Source: an uncultured cyanobacterium
Lineage (GTDB): Bacteria; Cyanobacteriota; Cyanobacteriia; PCC-6307; Cyanobiaceae
Length of the DNA stretch: 32,036 nt
Direction of reading: 5' to 3'
Assembly (NCBI GenBank): GCA_903917565.1
Contig: CAIXBB010000006.1
Coordinates: 1 to 32,036, forward strand
Position numbers and translations under genes: made by a program. Positions 1-8,150 of the stretch are shown here, one piece after another; within the stretch, counting starts at the first letter, position 1; each line of letters starts with the position of its first letter. The notes under the pieces were generated by a model. It did no database searches. It was not told where the DNA came from and saw nothing but the letters and a program-made list of their open reading frames with translations.

Positions 1-75
1 ACTGAGGCAGAGCGCAATGGCCTCCTGCTTCTGCTGGGCCGTGAACCGGCGCCTTGTCTTGGTTGGGTTGGTCAT
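1..75 (-). CDS. IS3-family transposase OrfA, N-terminal fragment
   Basis: Twenty-five codons are visible from an ATG at 75-73, beginning MTNPTKTRRRF and continuing TAQQKQEAIALCLS. A basic N-terminus followed by F-T/S-x-x-x-K-x-E-A is typical of the OrfA helix-turn-helix proteins of IS3/IS911-type elements, which bind the element ends. The rest of OrfA and the DDE integrase OrfB lie outside the window. The ATG was chosen because the translation matches the family start. An ATG further upstream on this strand, near 96, lies in another frame. The call rests on family resemblance recognised by eye. Confidence 0.75.
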   Translation of the reverse strand, partial: MTNPTKTRRRFTAQQKQEAIALCLS

Positions 76-141
76 CGATGGACAGTCTGAGGGTCATGGC
101 GTGACTCCTATCGACCTGTCCACGAAACCAGGGCAACTCCA
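1..141 (-). mobile_element. End of an IS3-family insertion sequence (partial)
   Basis: This is the orfA-proximal end of an IS3-family element that continues off the left of the window. Read on the minus strand, the element starts at position 141 with TGGAGTTGCCC. Next comes the GTGGACA block seen near the tips of many IS3-type elements, then the OrfA start 66 nt further in. The outer boundary is inferred from that tip and from the resumption at 142 of coding sequence that fits a glycosyltransferase. The element differs from the IS3-type element at the right end of the window, because neither the tip nor the OrfA start is similar. Confidence 0.7.
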
Positions 142-147
142 GTCTTT

Positions 148-1245
148 GTGGTTGGCTCCAGCGAGCCTTACCACGAGGCTCTTTTTGAGTCCCTTGCCGA
201 CCATTGTGAGATCGTACGGCTCACGCCAGTCCTCAGTTTTGCAGGCTGGTTACCATTGGTAGGCTTGTTTCGGCGCCGCTGTTGTTTGCTTCCTCGCGGC
301 GCCTTCTCCCGTCATCGCTGGCTGGTCCGGCTTATCTCCCCTTTGGCGGAACGGCGCCTGCTGTACAGCTATGGAAAGGCCGATGCGCTGATCATCACCG
401 ATCCCTACTTCTGGCCCTATGCCATTCATTTTCGAAGACTTGCTTCTGTCATCGCCTATCACGTCTGCGACGACTACGCGGAATATCCCTACGTCAGGCT
501 CGATCAGGAGAAGCGACTGGCTCGCCATGCTGATCTCCTCTTCACGGTTTCGCTTCGGCTTGCTGAGGTGCTTCTCGTTCGGTGTGAGCTGGAGGGATCC
601 CGCTTTTGGATTATTCCCAACGGGATTCCCTCTTCCTGGCTACCTACTGACCCGCCCCCAAACCCCGCGCCGCCACCGGAGTTGGTGCCGGTCGATTTCA
701 GGCCCCTGATCGGCATCATCGGGGCGATCGGTACCCGGATCGACCTGCTCCCGATCGTGGAGGCCCACGATGCTCTACCGGAGCTTCGTTGGCTGTTCGT
801 AGGCCCGGTCAGGCGCCAGGTCCCCGGGCTTGCCTATCTCCAGAACAGCCCTCGCTGTTGCTTTGTCGGCTCCTTGCCCTACGACAGCCTGCAGCCCTAC
901 TTCGCAGCGCTCGATGCGGCCGTGCTGCCCCTCACGGACGACGACATCAATCCCTGCAGCAGCCCTGTCCGCTTCTTCTCCCAGCTGCCCACAGGCCAGC
1001 CCATTCTGTACACCGGCACCTGCGCCCAGATTGCCGAAACCCCTCATCTGGCCTATCACTGTGCCGACGGGCAGGCCCTCGCCGCCGCACTTCAGCGCCT
1101 GGCTGTCACCGACTTTCATGACGGCCACGCCGCGGAGCGCCACCGCTTCGCCATGGAATGCACCTGGCAGAAGCGTGGCGCAGCGATGGCCGAGGCTCTG
1201 GCGATGGTGCTGGAGGCCCGAAGAGCAAATCCTGCAGTCCGTTAG
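148..1245 (+). CDS. Glycosyltransferase (GT4-like), 5' end removed by IS insertion
   Basis: The 365-residue product resembles two-domain glycosyltransferases of the GT-B/GT4 kind used for cell-surface polysaccharides. The N-terminal half has an HVCDDY motif followed by a stretch ending in IIPNGI, the inter-domain landmark of GT4 enzymes. The C-terminal half has FVGSLPYDSLQPYF, a block ending in PLTDDDINPCSSPVRFF, and a proline/glycine-rich TGQPILYTGT segment. These fit a TuaH-like or group-1 transferase. The reading frame stays open upstream to 91 but crosses the inferred IS boundary at 141/142. The first chromosomal residues, VFVVGSSEP, look like the first Rossmann strand, so the natural start has been lost. 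GTG at 148 is only a possible replacement start. The stop overlaps the convergent rdgB stop by 4 bp. Substrate is unknown. Confidence 0.75.
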   Translation: MVGSSEPYHEALFESLADHCEIVRLTPVLSFAGWLPLVGLFRRRCCLLPRGAFSRHRWLVRLISPLAERRLLYSYGKADALIITDPYFWPYAIHFRRLASVIAYHVCDDYAEYPYVRLDQEKRLARHADLLFTVSLRLAEVLLVRCELEGSRFWIIPNGIPSSWLPTDPPPNPAPPPELVPVDFRPLIGIIGAIGTRIDLLPIVEAHDALPELRWLFVGPVRRQVPGLAYLQNSPRCCFVGSLPYDSLQPYFAALDAAVLPLTDDDINPCSSPVRFFSQLPTGQPILYTGTCAQIAETPHLAYHCADGQALAAALQRLAVTDFHDGHAAERHRFAMECTWQKRGAAMAEALAMVLEARRANPAVR

Positions 1246-1910
1246 TGCACCAGGGGCCACCCCCCCCCCAGCAGTTCCCTCAACCTCGGCTCCAGCGCGG
1301 CGAAGGCCTTGCCCCGGTGGCCGACTCGGCCCTTGAGGCCGTTGTCCATCTCCGCGTAGCTCAGGCCTTCGGAGGGCACGACGAACACCGGGTCGTAGCC
1401 GAAACCGCCATTCCCCTGCGGCGACTCCAGGATCACCCCCTCGCAGCGCCCCTCCACCTCCAGCCGGATCGCTCCTGTGGGATCGGCCACCGCCAGCGCG
1501 GCCACGAAGGCCGCCCGGCGATCGGAAGGCAGGCCCTGCTCCTGGCGCCGCCGGTCGGCCTCTCCCAGTTCCTTCAGCAGCCGGGAGATCCTGGCTTCGT
1601 CGCTGGCTGCGTAGCGGGCCGAATGGACTCCGGGGCCGCCGCCGAGGGCCGCCACCGCCAGCCCCGAGTCGTCGGCCAGGGACCAGTGGCCGGTGGCGCG
1701 GGCCACCGCCTCGGCTTTCAGCCGGGCATTGGCGGCGAAACTGCTGCCGGTTTCCTCCACCTCCATGCCTTCGGGCTGGGGGCGCACCTGCAGGGGCAGG
1801 CAGGCCAGCAGATGGGCGAACTCCCTGATCTTGCCGGTGTTGCCGCTGGCGATCACCAGCACGGTGGGTGCCACCCGAGGCTCCGATGGGGGCTCCAGAG
1901 GGGCTGCCAT
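1242..1910 (-). CDS. rdgB: Non-canonical purine NTP pyrophosphatase (RdgB/HAM1 family)
   Basis: This 222-residue protein hydrolyses ITP, dITP and XTP to monophosphates, keeping deaminated purines out of nucleic acids in the cytoplasm. The family start ASGNTGKIREF lies at about residues 21-31. SFAANARLKAEAVA and the metal-binding LADDSGLAV follow, then VHSARYA, GYDPVF and the C-terminal SYAEMDNGLKGRVGHRGKA block. Length is normal apart from about 15 extra N-terminal residues. The ATG at 1910 overlaps the stop of the upstream phosphohexomutase as TGATG, which suggests translational coupling. The last codons contain a run of ten G (complement of C10 at 1260-1269) encoding GGG before WPLVH. Slippage there would change only the extreme C-terminus. 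Confidence 0.93.
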   Translation of the reverse strand: MAAPLEPPSEPRVAPTVLVIASGNTGKIREFAHLLACLPLQVRPQPEGMEVEETGSSFAANARLKAEAVARATGHWSLADDSGLAVAALGGGPGVHSARYAASDEARISRLLKELGEADRRRQEQGLPSDRRAAFVAALAVADPTGAIRLEVEGRCEGVILESPQGNGGFGYDPVFVVPSEGLSYAEMDNGLKGRVGHRGKAFAALEPRLRELLGGGWPLVH

Positions 1911-3379
1911 CAGATGGCATCCGCCAGCTGGCGCGCCCAGGCCAGCACCGCCTGCACCCGATCGGCGTCGGGGGCTTCACAGTAGAGGCGCAGCAGGGGC
2001 TCGGTGCCGGAGAAGCGCAGCATCAGCCAGTGGCTTGGGCCCATCCGCAGCTTGACCCCGTCGGTGCGGTTCACCTCCAGCACGGCAGCACCGGCCACCT
2101 CCCGGGGAGGATCCCTGGCCAGCAGCGCCTCCAGCCGGCTGCGGCTGGCCATGTCCGGCAGGCGCAGGTCGAGACGGTCGTAGACGCTGGCGCCACCGCA
2201 GCGCTCCTGCAGGGCCTCCAGCCGGGCACCGAGGGGCAACCCCCCTTCCACCAGGGCCTCGATCAGCAGCAGGGCGGCAAACAGGGCATCCCGTTCGGGC
2301 AGGTGGATGCCGAAGCCAACCCCTCCTGACTCTTCTCCCCCCACCAGCACGTCGCCGCTGAGCATCTCGGCGGCGATGTACTTGAACCCAACGGGCATCT
2401 CGATCACCTCCCGGCCCAGGTCCGCGGCCACCAGGGCCATCAGATCGGAGCCGCTCACGGTCTTCACCACACAACCCCCCAGCCGGCGGGCCCTGGCCAG
2501 GTGGTCGATCAGCAGGGGCATCAGCAGCTGGGTGCTGCAGAACCGGCCCTGCTCGTCCACAGCGGCGATGCGGTCGCCATCCCCGTCGAACACGATGCCG
2601 ACCGCCGGACGGCCGGCGGCCGTGGCCTGGCGCACTTCGGCGATCAACTGCTGCAGGTAGGGCGCCAGCGGCTCGGGCGGGTGGCCGCCGAACAGGGGAT
2701 CCCGCTCACCGCGGATCTCCCGGATCACGCCGGCGGCGGCGCCTGCCTCGCCCAGCAGGGCCGGCAGCCCCCCGGCGGCCGAGCCATGCATCGGATCCAC
2801 GATCACCTGCAGGCCGATCGCGGCCAGGCCCTCCACCAGGGCAGGGGCATCGATCTTGGCGCCGAGCCCGGCCAGGTAGGTGCCCATGGCATCGAAGCGC
2901 TCGGTGTCGCCGGGGATCGGCACGCTGAGGCCCCCTGCGGCCAGGCGTCGCTCCACCCGGGCGGTGAAGTCGCCCTCCACCGAGCCCCCGAAGGGCCCTT
3001 TGATCTTGAGCCCCAGCCATTCCGGCGGGTTGTGGCTGGCGGTGATCACGAGCGCGCCCAGGGCGCCGCGTTCCACCACGGCCCAGCTGCAGGCCGGGGT
3101 GGGCACGGGGCTGGCGGCCAGCATTGGTACCAGATCGGCCCCCCGCACGGCGGCGGCGATGGCCTTGGCCAGCTCAGGGGCCAGGAAGCGTCGGTCGTAG
3201 CCGATCACCACTTCCCGGCTGGCCAGGCCCTCCGGGGCGCTGGCGGCCAGCTCCCGGGCGGCGGCGGCGGCCACCGGCAGCAGGCGCTCCATGGTGATGT
3301 CGACGCCGAGGATGCCCCGCCAGCCATCGGTGCCGAAGTGGATCGGTCCGGCCTCGAGGGGCAGGGGGGCGGAGGCCAT
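1910..3379 (-). CDS. Phosphoglucomutase/phosphomannomutase family alpha-D-phosphohexomutase
   Basis: The 489-residue enzyme interconverts hexose 1- and 6-phosphates through a phosphoserine. Visible family features are FGTDGWRG near residue 15, the active-site loop ITASHNPPE with Ser115, the metal loop FDGDGDR (about 264-270), the sugar-binding GGEESGG (about 347-353) and the phosphate-binding RFSGTEP near the C-terminus. The reading frame is open upstream to 3526, but ATG 3379 was chosen because homology begins just after it. Whether the substrate is glucose, mannose or glucosamine phosphate cannot be settled here. In cyanobacteria this type is usually annotated phosphoglucomutase/phosphomannomutase. 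It is followed without a gap by rdgB and is divergent from the nuclease gene at 3495. Confidence 0.9.
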   Translation of the reverse strand: MASAPLPLEAGPIHFGTDGWRGILGVDITMERLLPVAAAAARELAASAPEGLASREVVIGYDRRFLAPELAKAIAAAVRGADLVPMLAASPVPTPACSWAVVERGALGALVITASHNPPEWLGLKIKGPFGGSVEGDFTARVERRLAAGGLSVPIPGDTERFDAMGTYLAGLGAKIDAPALVEGLAAIGLQVIVDPMHGSAAGGLPALLGEAGAAAGVIREIRGERDPLFGGHPPEPLAPYLQQLIAEVRQATAAGRPAVGIVFDGDGDRIAAVDEQGRFCSTQLLMPLLIDHLARARRLGGCVVKTVSGSDLMALVAADLGREVIEMPVGFKYIAAEMLSGDVLVGGEESGGVGFGIHLPERDALFAALLLIEALVEGGLPLGARLEALQERCGGASVYDRLDLRLPDMASRSRLEALLARDPPREVAGAAVLEVNRTDGVKLRMGPSHWLMLRFSGTEPLLRLYCEAPDADRVQAVLAWARQLADAI

Positions 3380-3494
3380 GGCGCAGCGCGGACGCGGGGA
3401 AGGGGCACGCCGGTCGTAGCAGGCTGGCCCCACCGGATGGCTGCTGTGGGTGCCGGCCTGATAGCAGGCCACCGGCCCCTCTAGCCTGCAGCCC

Positions 3495-5048
3495 ATGCCC
3501 CAGTCCCCGGACGCGCTCGTCCTCACCGACCGCCTGCTGCGCAGCTGGGTGCGCTGCCGGCGGCGGGCCTGGCTCGACCTGCATGGTCCGTCGCACGACC
3601 GGTCGTGGAGTGCCCATCGCGCCCTGGCCCTCGACGACCAGCTGCGCAGTTTCCAGAGCCTGTTGCCCCAGCGCCCCGGCCATGGGGAAGAGGCCTGCCG
3701 GGCCGGGGCACCCGGCGTGGTGGGTCTGAGGCTGGTGGGAACAGGCCCCCGCGGCCTGCGGCTGGAAGCCCATCCGAGCCTGCTGGAGCGGGTTGAGGAG
3801 CCCAGCCGCTGGGGCTCCCACAGCTACCGGCCCGTGCTGGCCCGCCAGGGCCGGCGCCTCACCCGGGAGCACCGGGTGCTGCTCGCCCTCTGGGGGCGGT
3901 TGCTGGCGGAGCGCCAGCAGGCCCCCGTGCCCCATGGCTTGGTGGTGGCGGGGGGCGACCGGGGGTTGGAGCGCGAGCGGCTGGCCCTCGGGGGCTCCCT
4001 GCAGCGTCAGCTCGACGAGAGCCTGGAGCGCCTGGCCCTTGAGCTGGACCGCAGCGAGCCGCCGCCCCTGGTCAGCGACCGCAAGAAATGCACCCTCTGC
4101 AGCTGGCGCGGGGCCTGTGACCGGGTCGCGGCGTCGGAGGGGCACCTGAGCGAAGTGAGCGGCATCGGCGGCAAGCGCCGCGAACTTCTGCTGGAACTGG
4201 GCATCGCCAGCCTCGACCAGCTGGCGACGGCGGATCCGGATCGGCTGGCCGAGGACCTGGCGGTGCACGGGGAGCAGCACCGGGAGGTGGCCCCCAAGCT
4301 GGTGGCCCAGGCCAGGGTGCAGCAGGGGGGCGCTCCCCGGCGCAACGGCGAGGGGACCTCCAGCTCCCTGCCCGAGCTGGCGGAGGCCCCCGGCGTGCTG
4401 CTCTACGACATCGAATCCGACCCGGATGCCCGCGATGACTTCCTGCATGGCCTGGTGCTGCTGGAGCGCGGTGCGGACGGACGCTGGCCCGAGGCCCCAG
4501 CCCAAGGAGAAATCCTGGGCCGCTACCAACCCCTGCTGGCGCTTCAGGAGCACGGCGAGGCGCGTCTCTGGCGTCGTCTGAGGACCCTCCTGGGCCGCTA
4601 TCCCGACTGGCCCGTCCTCCACTACGGCGAGACCGAGTCGGTGTCCCTGCTGCGCCTGGCCGAGCGCCAGGGCGCCACCGAGGCCGAGCGGGAGCGGCTA
4701 CGGGCCCGACTGGTGGACGTGCATCAGCGGCTGCGGCGTCACTGGTTGCTGCCTGTGAACAGCTATGGGCTGAAGGCCGTGGCGGGCTGGCTGGGCTTCA
4801 CCTGGAGCCAGAAGGGGGTCGACGGAGCCCGCTGCCTGCTCTGGTGGCGCCAGTGGCGTGAGGGATACGGCGGGCCGCGGCGGCCGAGCCGGGGGGCCCT
4901 GGGCCGCAAGCTGCAACGCATCTTCCGCTACAACCAGGACGACAGCCTGGCCACCTGGGCGGTGGTGTGCTGGCTGCTGGATCAGGACGCCGTCCCGACC
5001 TCCTTTTCGCCCCCTTTGCCGCCCCCAGCCACGACCGGCGGCGACTGA
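3495..5048 (+). CDS. TM0106-family RecB-like nuclease with RNase H-like C-terminus
   Basis: The 517-residue protein has the architecture of TM0106-type putative nucleases. An N-terminal Cas4/RecB-like region begins with CRRRAWLDLHG. A cysteine cluster DRKKCTLCSWRGAC (about 195-208) resembles the Fe-S site of Cas4/AddB-like enzymes. A helix-hairpin-helix segment VSGIGGKRRELL is next. The last third is an RNase H-like/DEDD-type exonuclease module with LLYDIESDP (about 302), HYGETESVSL and RYNQDDSLATW (about 478), which supply the acidic residues. A DNA-processing role is inferred from the family; no CRISPR array or cas genes are present. The 3' end overlaps the convergent ygfZ gene by 67 bp. 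The ATG at 3495 lies 115 bp from the divergent mutase start. Confidence 0.8.
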   Translation: MPQSPDALVLTDRLLRSWVRCRRRAWLDLHGPSHDRSWSAHRALALDDQLRSFQSLLPQRPGHGEEACRAGAPGVVGLRLVGTGPRGLRLEAHPSLLERVEEPSRWGSHSYRPVLARQGRRLTREHRVLLALWGRLLAERQQAPVPHGLVVAGGDRGLERERLALGGSLQRQLDESLERLALELDRSEPPPLVSDRKKCTLCSWRGACDRVAASEGHLSEVSGIGGKRRELLLELGIASLDQLATADPDRLAEDLAVHGEQHREVAPKLVAQARVQQGGAPRRNGEGTSSSLPELAEAPGVLLYDIESDPDARDDFLHGLVLLERGADGRWPEAPAQGEILGRYQPLLALQEHGEARLWRRLRTLLGRYPDWPVLHYGETESVSLLRLAERQGATEAERERLRARLVDVHQRLRRHWLLPVNSYGLKAVAGWLGFTWSQKGVDGARCLLWWRQWREGYGGPRRPSRGALGRKLQRIFRYNQDDSLATWAVVCWLLDQDAVPTSFSPPLPPPATTGGD

Positions 5049-5986
5049 AACGCCGCTGGAACCGAGAGCTGCAGGCGGGCATCGGGCGTGGCCCCCGGCT
5101 GAAGCTCCGGCTCCTGCAGGCAGGCTCGGCGGACCAGGGCCAGGCCGATCCACCCTTCGCCCCCAGGCAGTTCGAGGCTGGAGGTGATCAGGCCGGCGCG
5201 GCCCCCCTGGTGGTCGTGCAACGGTGTGCCGGGGGCGACGTCCTCGGCGGGGACAGCCTCGTCGTGGACAGCCGTGGCCTGCCAGCGTCGCAGTTGGCGC
5301 TTCACCCCGTCGTAGGTGGCGAGCTTGGCGAGGGTCTCCTGGCCCACGTAACAGCCCTTGCTCAGGCTCACCCGCGCCGCCAGCCCCAGTTCAAAGGGGT
5401 TGGTCTCCTCGTTGATCTCCCCCGGCGCCGCCGGCAGGCCCTGCTGGAGCCGCCAGCGTTCCGCCTCCTGCGGCTCCAGGGGCCGAAGCGTGGCCAGCCA
5501 GGAGGGCAGTGGGGCGCCCGCCGGAAGCAGCACGGCGTCCCCCAGCTGCCAGCCAGGGGCGCCCTCCAGCGCCGCCCAGGTGCCGGCGGGCAGGGCGTCC
5601 GGCCCCGCCGATCCCAGCGGTTGATGCAGGGTGGCCGGTGTCACCGGCCCCAGCCGCACCCTGTCGGCGGGAAACAGCACCCGGTCGAGGGCGAGGCGCA
5701 CGGCCTCTGGATCCCCGGCGACGATCACCAGCCAGGCCCCGTCGGCGTCCACAAGCACCTCCGCCACCGCCAGCATCCGGGCCGTGGGGCCGATGCAGCA
5801 GGTGCCGAGCCACTGGCCTGGCCGGGCCCCCTCGAGGGCCTGGCTGGTCTGGCCGTGCAGCACCCGCAGGGTGTCGGCTCCATCGAGGCGCAGCAGACCC
5901 ACAGGCCGGGACCAGCAGCTCAGGGGTCGTGGGGTCCACAGCCAGGGGTCAGGGGTGGCGAACGTCGGGACGGAGGCGGAGGTCAT
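4982..5986 (-). CDS. ygfZ: YgfZ/GcvT-type folate-binding protein
   Basis: The 334-residue protein carries the diagnostic YgfZ motif KGCYVGQE at residues 210-217 within an aminomethyltransferase-like fold. YgfZ proteins bind folate and help assemble or repair certain Fe-S clusters. The conserved Cys of the motif is present. The N-terminal segment LLRLDGADTLRVLHGQTSQ matches the domain start. A C-terminal Gly/Pro-rich tail of about 30 residues (VAGGGKGGEKEVG) lies in the part that overlaps the convergent nuclease gene and is probably poorly conserved. pyrE lies 20 bp upstream on the same strand, so the two may be co-transcribed. Confidence 0.88.
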   Translation of the reverse strand: MTSASVPTFATPDPWLWTPRPLSCWSRPVGLLRLDGADTLRVLHGQTSQALEGARPGQWLGTCCIGPTARMLAVAEVLVDADGAWLVIVAGDPEAVRLALDRVLFPADRVRLGPVTPATLHQPLGSAGPDALPAGTWAALEGAPGWQLGDAVLLPAGAPLPSWLATLRPLEPQEAERWRLQQGLPAAPGEINEETNPFELGLAARVSLSKGCYVGQETLAKLATYDGVKRQLRRWQATAVHDEAVPAEDVAPGTPLHDHQGGRAGLITSSLELPGGEGWIGLALVRRACLQEPELQPGATPDARLQLSVPAAFQSPPVVAGGGKGGEKEVGTAS

Positions 5987-6006
5987 GGCGTCGCTTGGGG
6001 CGGGGT

Positions 6007-6600
6007 TCAGCCTGCCGCGCCGTCCAGCCCGGCGGCCGTGGCGGCCACCTCCTCGAGCAGGAAGAGGCTGCGCAGGTCGAGGCCGGCTTCCTCCATCGCC
6101 TCGGCCCCGCCTTCCTGGCGGTCGACGATCGCCACGACCCGGCTCACCGCATAACCTGCCTCCTGCAGCTGGATGACGGCCTTCAGGGCCGAGCCGCCTG
6201 TCGTCACCACGTCCTCGAGGACGGTGATCCGGCTGCCGGCCGGCGGCAGGGGTCCCTCGAGCCAGGCGCCGGTGCCATGGCCCTTGGCCTCCTTGCGCAC
6301 GATCAGGGCATCGAGGCCGCGGCCTTCGATGGCGGCCTGGTGGGCCACCGCGCTGACCAGAGGATCGGCCCCCAGGGTCAGCCCCGCCACCGCGCTGGCC
6401 TCGGGCTCCACCTGCTTCAGCATCAGGCGGCCCAGCAGGGCCAGGCCGACGCCGCTCAGACTCACCGGCTTGCAGTTGACGTAGTGCGCGCTGCGGCGGC
6501 CCGAGGCCAGGGTGAAGTCACCCAGCCGGTAGGCCCGCTCCGCCAGCAGGGCGAGCAGGACGGAGCGCTGTTGGCTGGTGCTGGAGGGCAGGGAGACCAT
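6007..6600 (-). CDS. pyrE: Orotate phosphoribosyltransferase
   Basis: The 197-residue enzyme joins orotate to PRPP, giving OMP in de novo pyrimidine synthesis in the cytosol. The PRPP-binding motif [17 protein letters not shown] is at about residues 126-142, and [19 protein letters not shown] is the usual N-terminal signature. Also present are [11 protein letters not shown] and the flexible-loop lysines in [11 protein letters not shown]. Length is normal. The ATG at 6600 gives a short leader before the signature. It is divergent from the secreted-protein gene at 6730, leaving a 129-bp shared upstream region, and lies directly upstream of ygfZ. Confidence 0.95.
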   Translation of the reverse strand: MVSLPSSTSQQRSVLLALLAERAYRLGDFTLASGRRSAHYVNCKPVSLSGVGLALLGRLMLKQVEPEASAVAGLTLGADPLVSAVAHQAAIEGRGLDALIVRKEAKGHGTGAWLEGPLPPAGSRITVLEDVVTTGGSALKAVIQLQEAGYAVSRVVAIVDRQEGGAEAMEEAGLDLRSLFLLEEVAATAAGLDGAAG

Positions 6601-6729
6601 CGGTGCTGGCGGAACGTGGTGACGGATCGAGCTGACGACGAGGAGGGTGCGGCAGGGAATCGATGGTGAAGAGCGTCAGAGGTCGCTACCCTGCAAGCAA
6701 CTCGCCCTGGAGCTGGGGCCGCACGACCC

Positions 6730-7281
6730 ATGACAGCACCGATCCTGGCAGTGGCCGCTTCCCTCGCCGCACCCTTTTCGGCCCTCATCCCGTTCGCGGC
6801 GGTTTCCCTCCTTGCTCCCGCCATCGCCGGGCCGGTGCTCTGCACCACAACCCTCGAAGCGCCCATGCCCGCTTCTTCCCGCACCGGGCCGGTCGAGGTC
6901 ACCCGTTGCGGCGTGACCCGCTCGGCCCCTGAGCTGATGGAGCAGCGCTATTTCAGCTTCTCGGCGCCCTTTGCCCAGGGCGTCAACCTGCTGCATCAGA
7001 TCACTGATCCCCTCGGCCTCTCGATACCCGGCCGGGATGGGGGCAAGATCGTTGCCTTCGGTTTCTCTGATCAGAACATCATCTGGGATGGCACCGCCGT
7101 CGAGAACACCGCTTCGGTGTTGCTCACCGACCAGAGCGCTCCGATGCCTCTGCGCACCTCCGACATCACCAACGGCTTCAGCAGCAACCTCGGAGCCGGG
7201 GTCGGAACCACCGTCGGAGCCACCTACGTCAACCCGCCGGCCAGCACCACCTGGACGCCTCCGATCAGGGGCCTCTGGTAA
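6730..7281 (+). CDS. Secreted protein of unknown function
   Basis: This 183-residue protein begins with a clear signal peptide: a hydrophobic alanine/leucine-rich stretch over residues 3-33, ending near AIAGPVL. The mature part contains two cysteines (CTTTLEAP and VTRCGVTRSAP), an FSFSAPFAQGVNLLHQITDP segment, a central IVAFGFSDQNIIWDGTAVENT block, and a Gly/Thr/Pro-rich C-terminus. No known domain is recognised. The central block suggests a soluble beta-rich periplasmic protein, but this is a guess. It stands alone between the divergent pyrE and tRNA-Met. Confidence 0.7.
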   Translation: MTAPILAVAASLAAPFSALIPFAAVSLLAPAIAGPVLCTTTLEAPMPASSRTGPVEVTRCGVTRSAPELMEQRYFSFSAPFAQGVNLLHQITDPLGLSIPGRDGGKIVAFGFSDQNIIWDGTAVENTASVLLTDQSAPMPLRTSDITNGFSSNLGAGVGTTVGATYVNPPASTTWTPPIRGLW

Positions 7282-7311
7282 ATCGTTCCGGCCGCCCTGC
7301 GGACGGCATCG

Positions 7312-7384
7312 GGGGGTCTAGCAATCTGGTGAATGCAGCGAACTCATAATTCGCCTTAGGCGAGTTCGATCCTCGCGACCCCCA
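7312..7384 (+). tRNA. tRNA-Met (anticodon CAT)
   Basis: A full cloverleaf can be drawn over 73 nt. The acceptor stem is GGGGGTC paired with GACCCCC, discriminator A. The D arm is 7321-7336. The anticodon stem GCGAA/TTCGC encloses loop CTCATAA with CAT at 7345-7347. The variable loop is CTTAG, and the T arm is GCGAG TTCGATC CTCGC. The G1-C72 pair argues against the initiator tRNA. An elongator methionine tRNA is most likely. A CAT anticodon can also belong to a lysidine-modified Ile tRNA, which cannot be excluded by eye. The 3' CCA is not encoded. The oxygenase gene on the other strand ends 6 bp away. Confidence 0.93.
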
Positions 7385-7390
7385 TCTCCC

Positions 7391-8056
7391 TCACTCCCCC
7401 CACATCCGCAGCAGGTTGGTGTAGCTGCGGGTGAGCAGGTCGAAGATCTCGTCCTTTCCCTGCTCCTGGAAGAGGGCCCGGCGGGCGGTGTCGAGCTCGA
7501 ACAGCAGTTCCCGCTGGTCGCTGCTGCGGACCCGGCTCTGGATCCAGCCCACGGCCACCAGCCGTTCGCCCCAGTCGACCGGCTCCACCCGGTGCAACAG
7601 CGAACTCGGATACACCAGGGCATGGCCGGCCGGCAGCCGGACCCTGGTTTCCCCTCCTGGATCCTCCAGCACCAGATCGCCGCCCCGGTAGTGGTCTGGA
7701 TCGCTGAGGAAGAGGGTGAAGGAGAGGTCGGAGCGGCCTCCGGCCATGTACGCGTTGTCGACGTGGCGGCCATAGCCCTCACCGACGCCGCAGCGGCTGA
7801 AGCGCAGGTTGTGCAGCTGCACCGGCAGGGCTGCCGCCAGGAGCAGGGGATGGCGCAGCAGATGGCCGCTGAGGGCGGAGGCGAGGGTCTGGTGCAAGGC
7901 GGAGCCGGGATCCAGCTGACGGTTGCGCTTCACGCCCCTGGCGTGCCATCCGGCCGTTTCGGCCCCGTCCCGCCAAGGGTTGGCCTCCGCCAGAAGGGCC
8001 AGGCGCAGCTCCTCGACCTGGCCGGGACTCAGCAGGGGTTCGAGACGGAAATGCAT
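7391..8056 (-). CDS. PKHD-type Fe(II)/2-oxoglutarate-dependent hydroxylase (YbiX-like)
   Basis: The 221-residue protein belongs to the non-haem iron, 2-oxoglutarate-dependent oxygenases. The iron ligands are visible as HVD (His98, Asp100) in GYGRHVDNAYM and as His155 in LLHRVEPV, with the 2-oxoglutarate-binding Arg165 following in ERLVAVGW. The YRGGDLVLED strand is also typical. Length is close to the usual 225 or so for YbiX. The reading frame is open far upstream to 8743, but ATG 8056 gives the normal family N-terminus MHFRLEPLLSP. The substrate is unknown. Upstream lies a divergent small exported-protein gene (8151), with 94 bp between them. Confidence 0.88.
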   Translation of the reverse strand: MHFRLEPLLSPGQVEELRLALLAEANPWRDGAETAGWHARGVKRNRQLDPGSALHQTLASALSGHLLRHPLLLAAALPVQLHNLRFSRCGVGEGYGRHVDNAYMAGGRSDLSFTLFLSDPDHYRGGDLVLEDPGGETRVRLPAGHALVYPSSLLHRVEPVDWGERLVAVGWIQSRVRSSDQRELLFELDTARRALFQEQGKDEIFDLLTRSYTNLLRMWGE

Positions 8057-8150
8057 CCTTCTCCGGTCCGATCGGTCACGTGCCACCGTCGCATCGGATC
8101 GGCCCCGGGGTGGTGCTGCGCCACAATTCCAGCAACCCTGTGCCTTGGCC

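Noticed and set aside
3495-5048. Cas4-like nuclease as a sign of a CRISPR system
   Set aside because: No repeat-spacer array or other cas gene is present, and the fused RNase H-like end marks the stand-alone TM0106 type.
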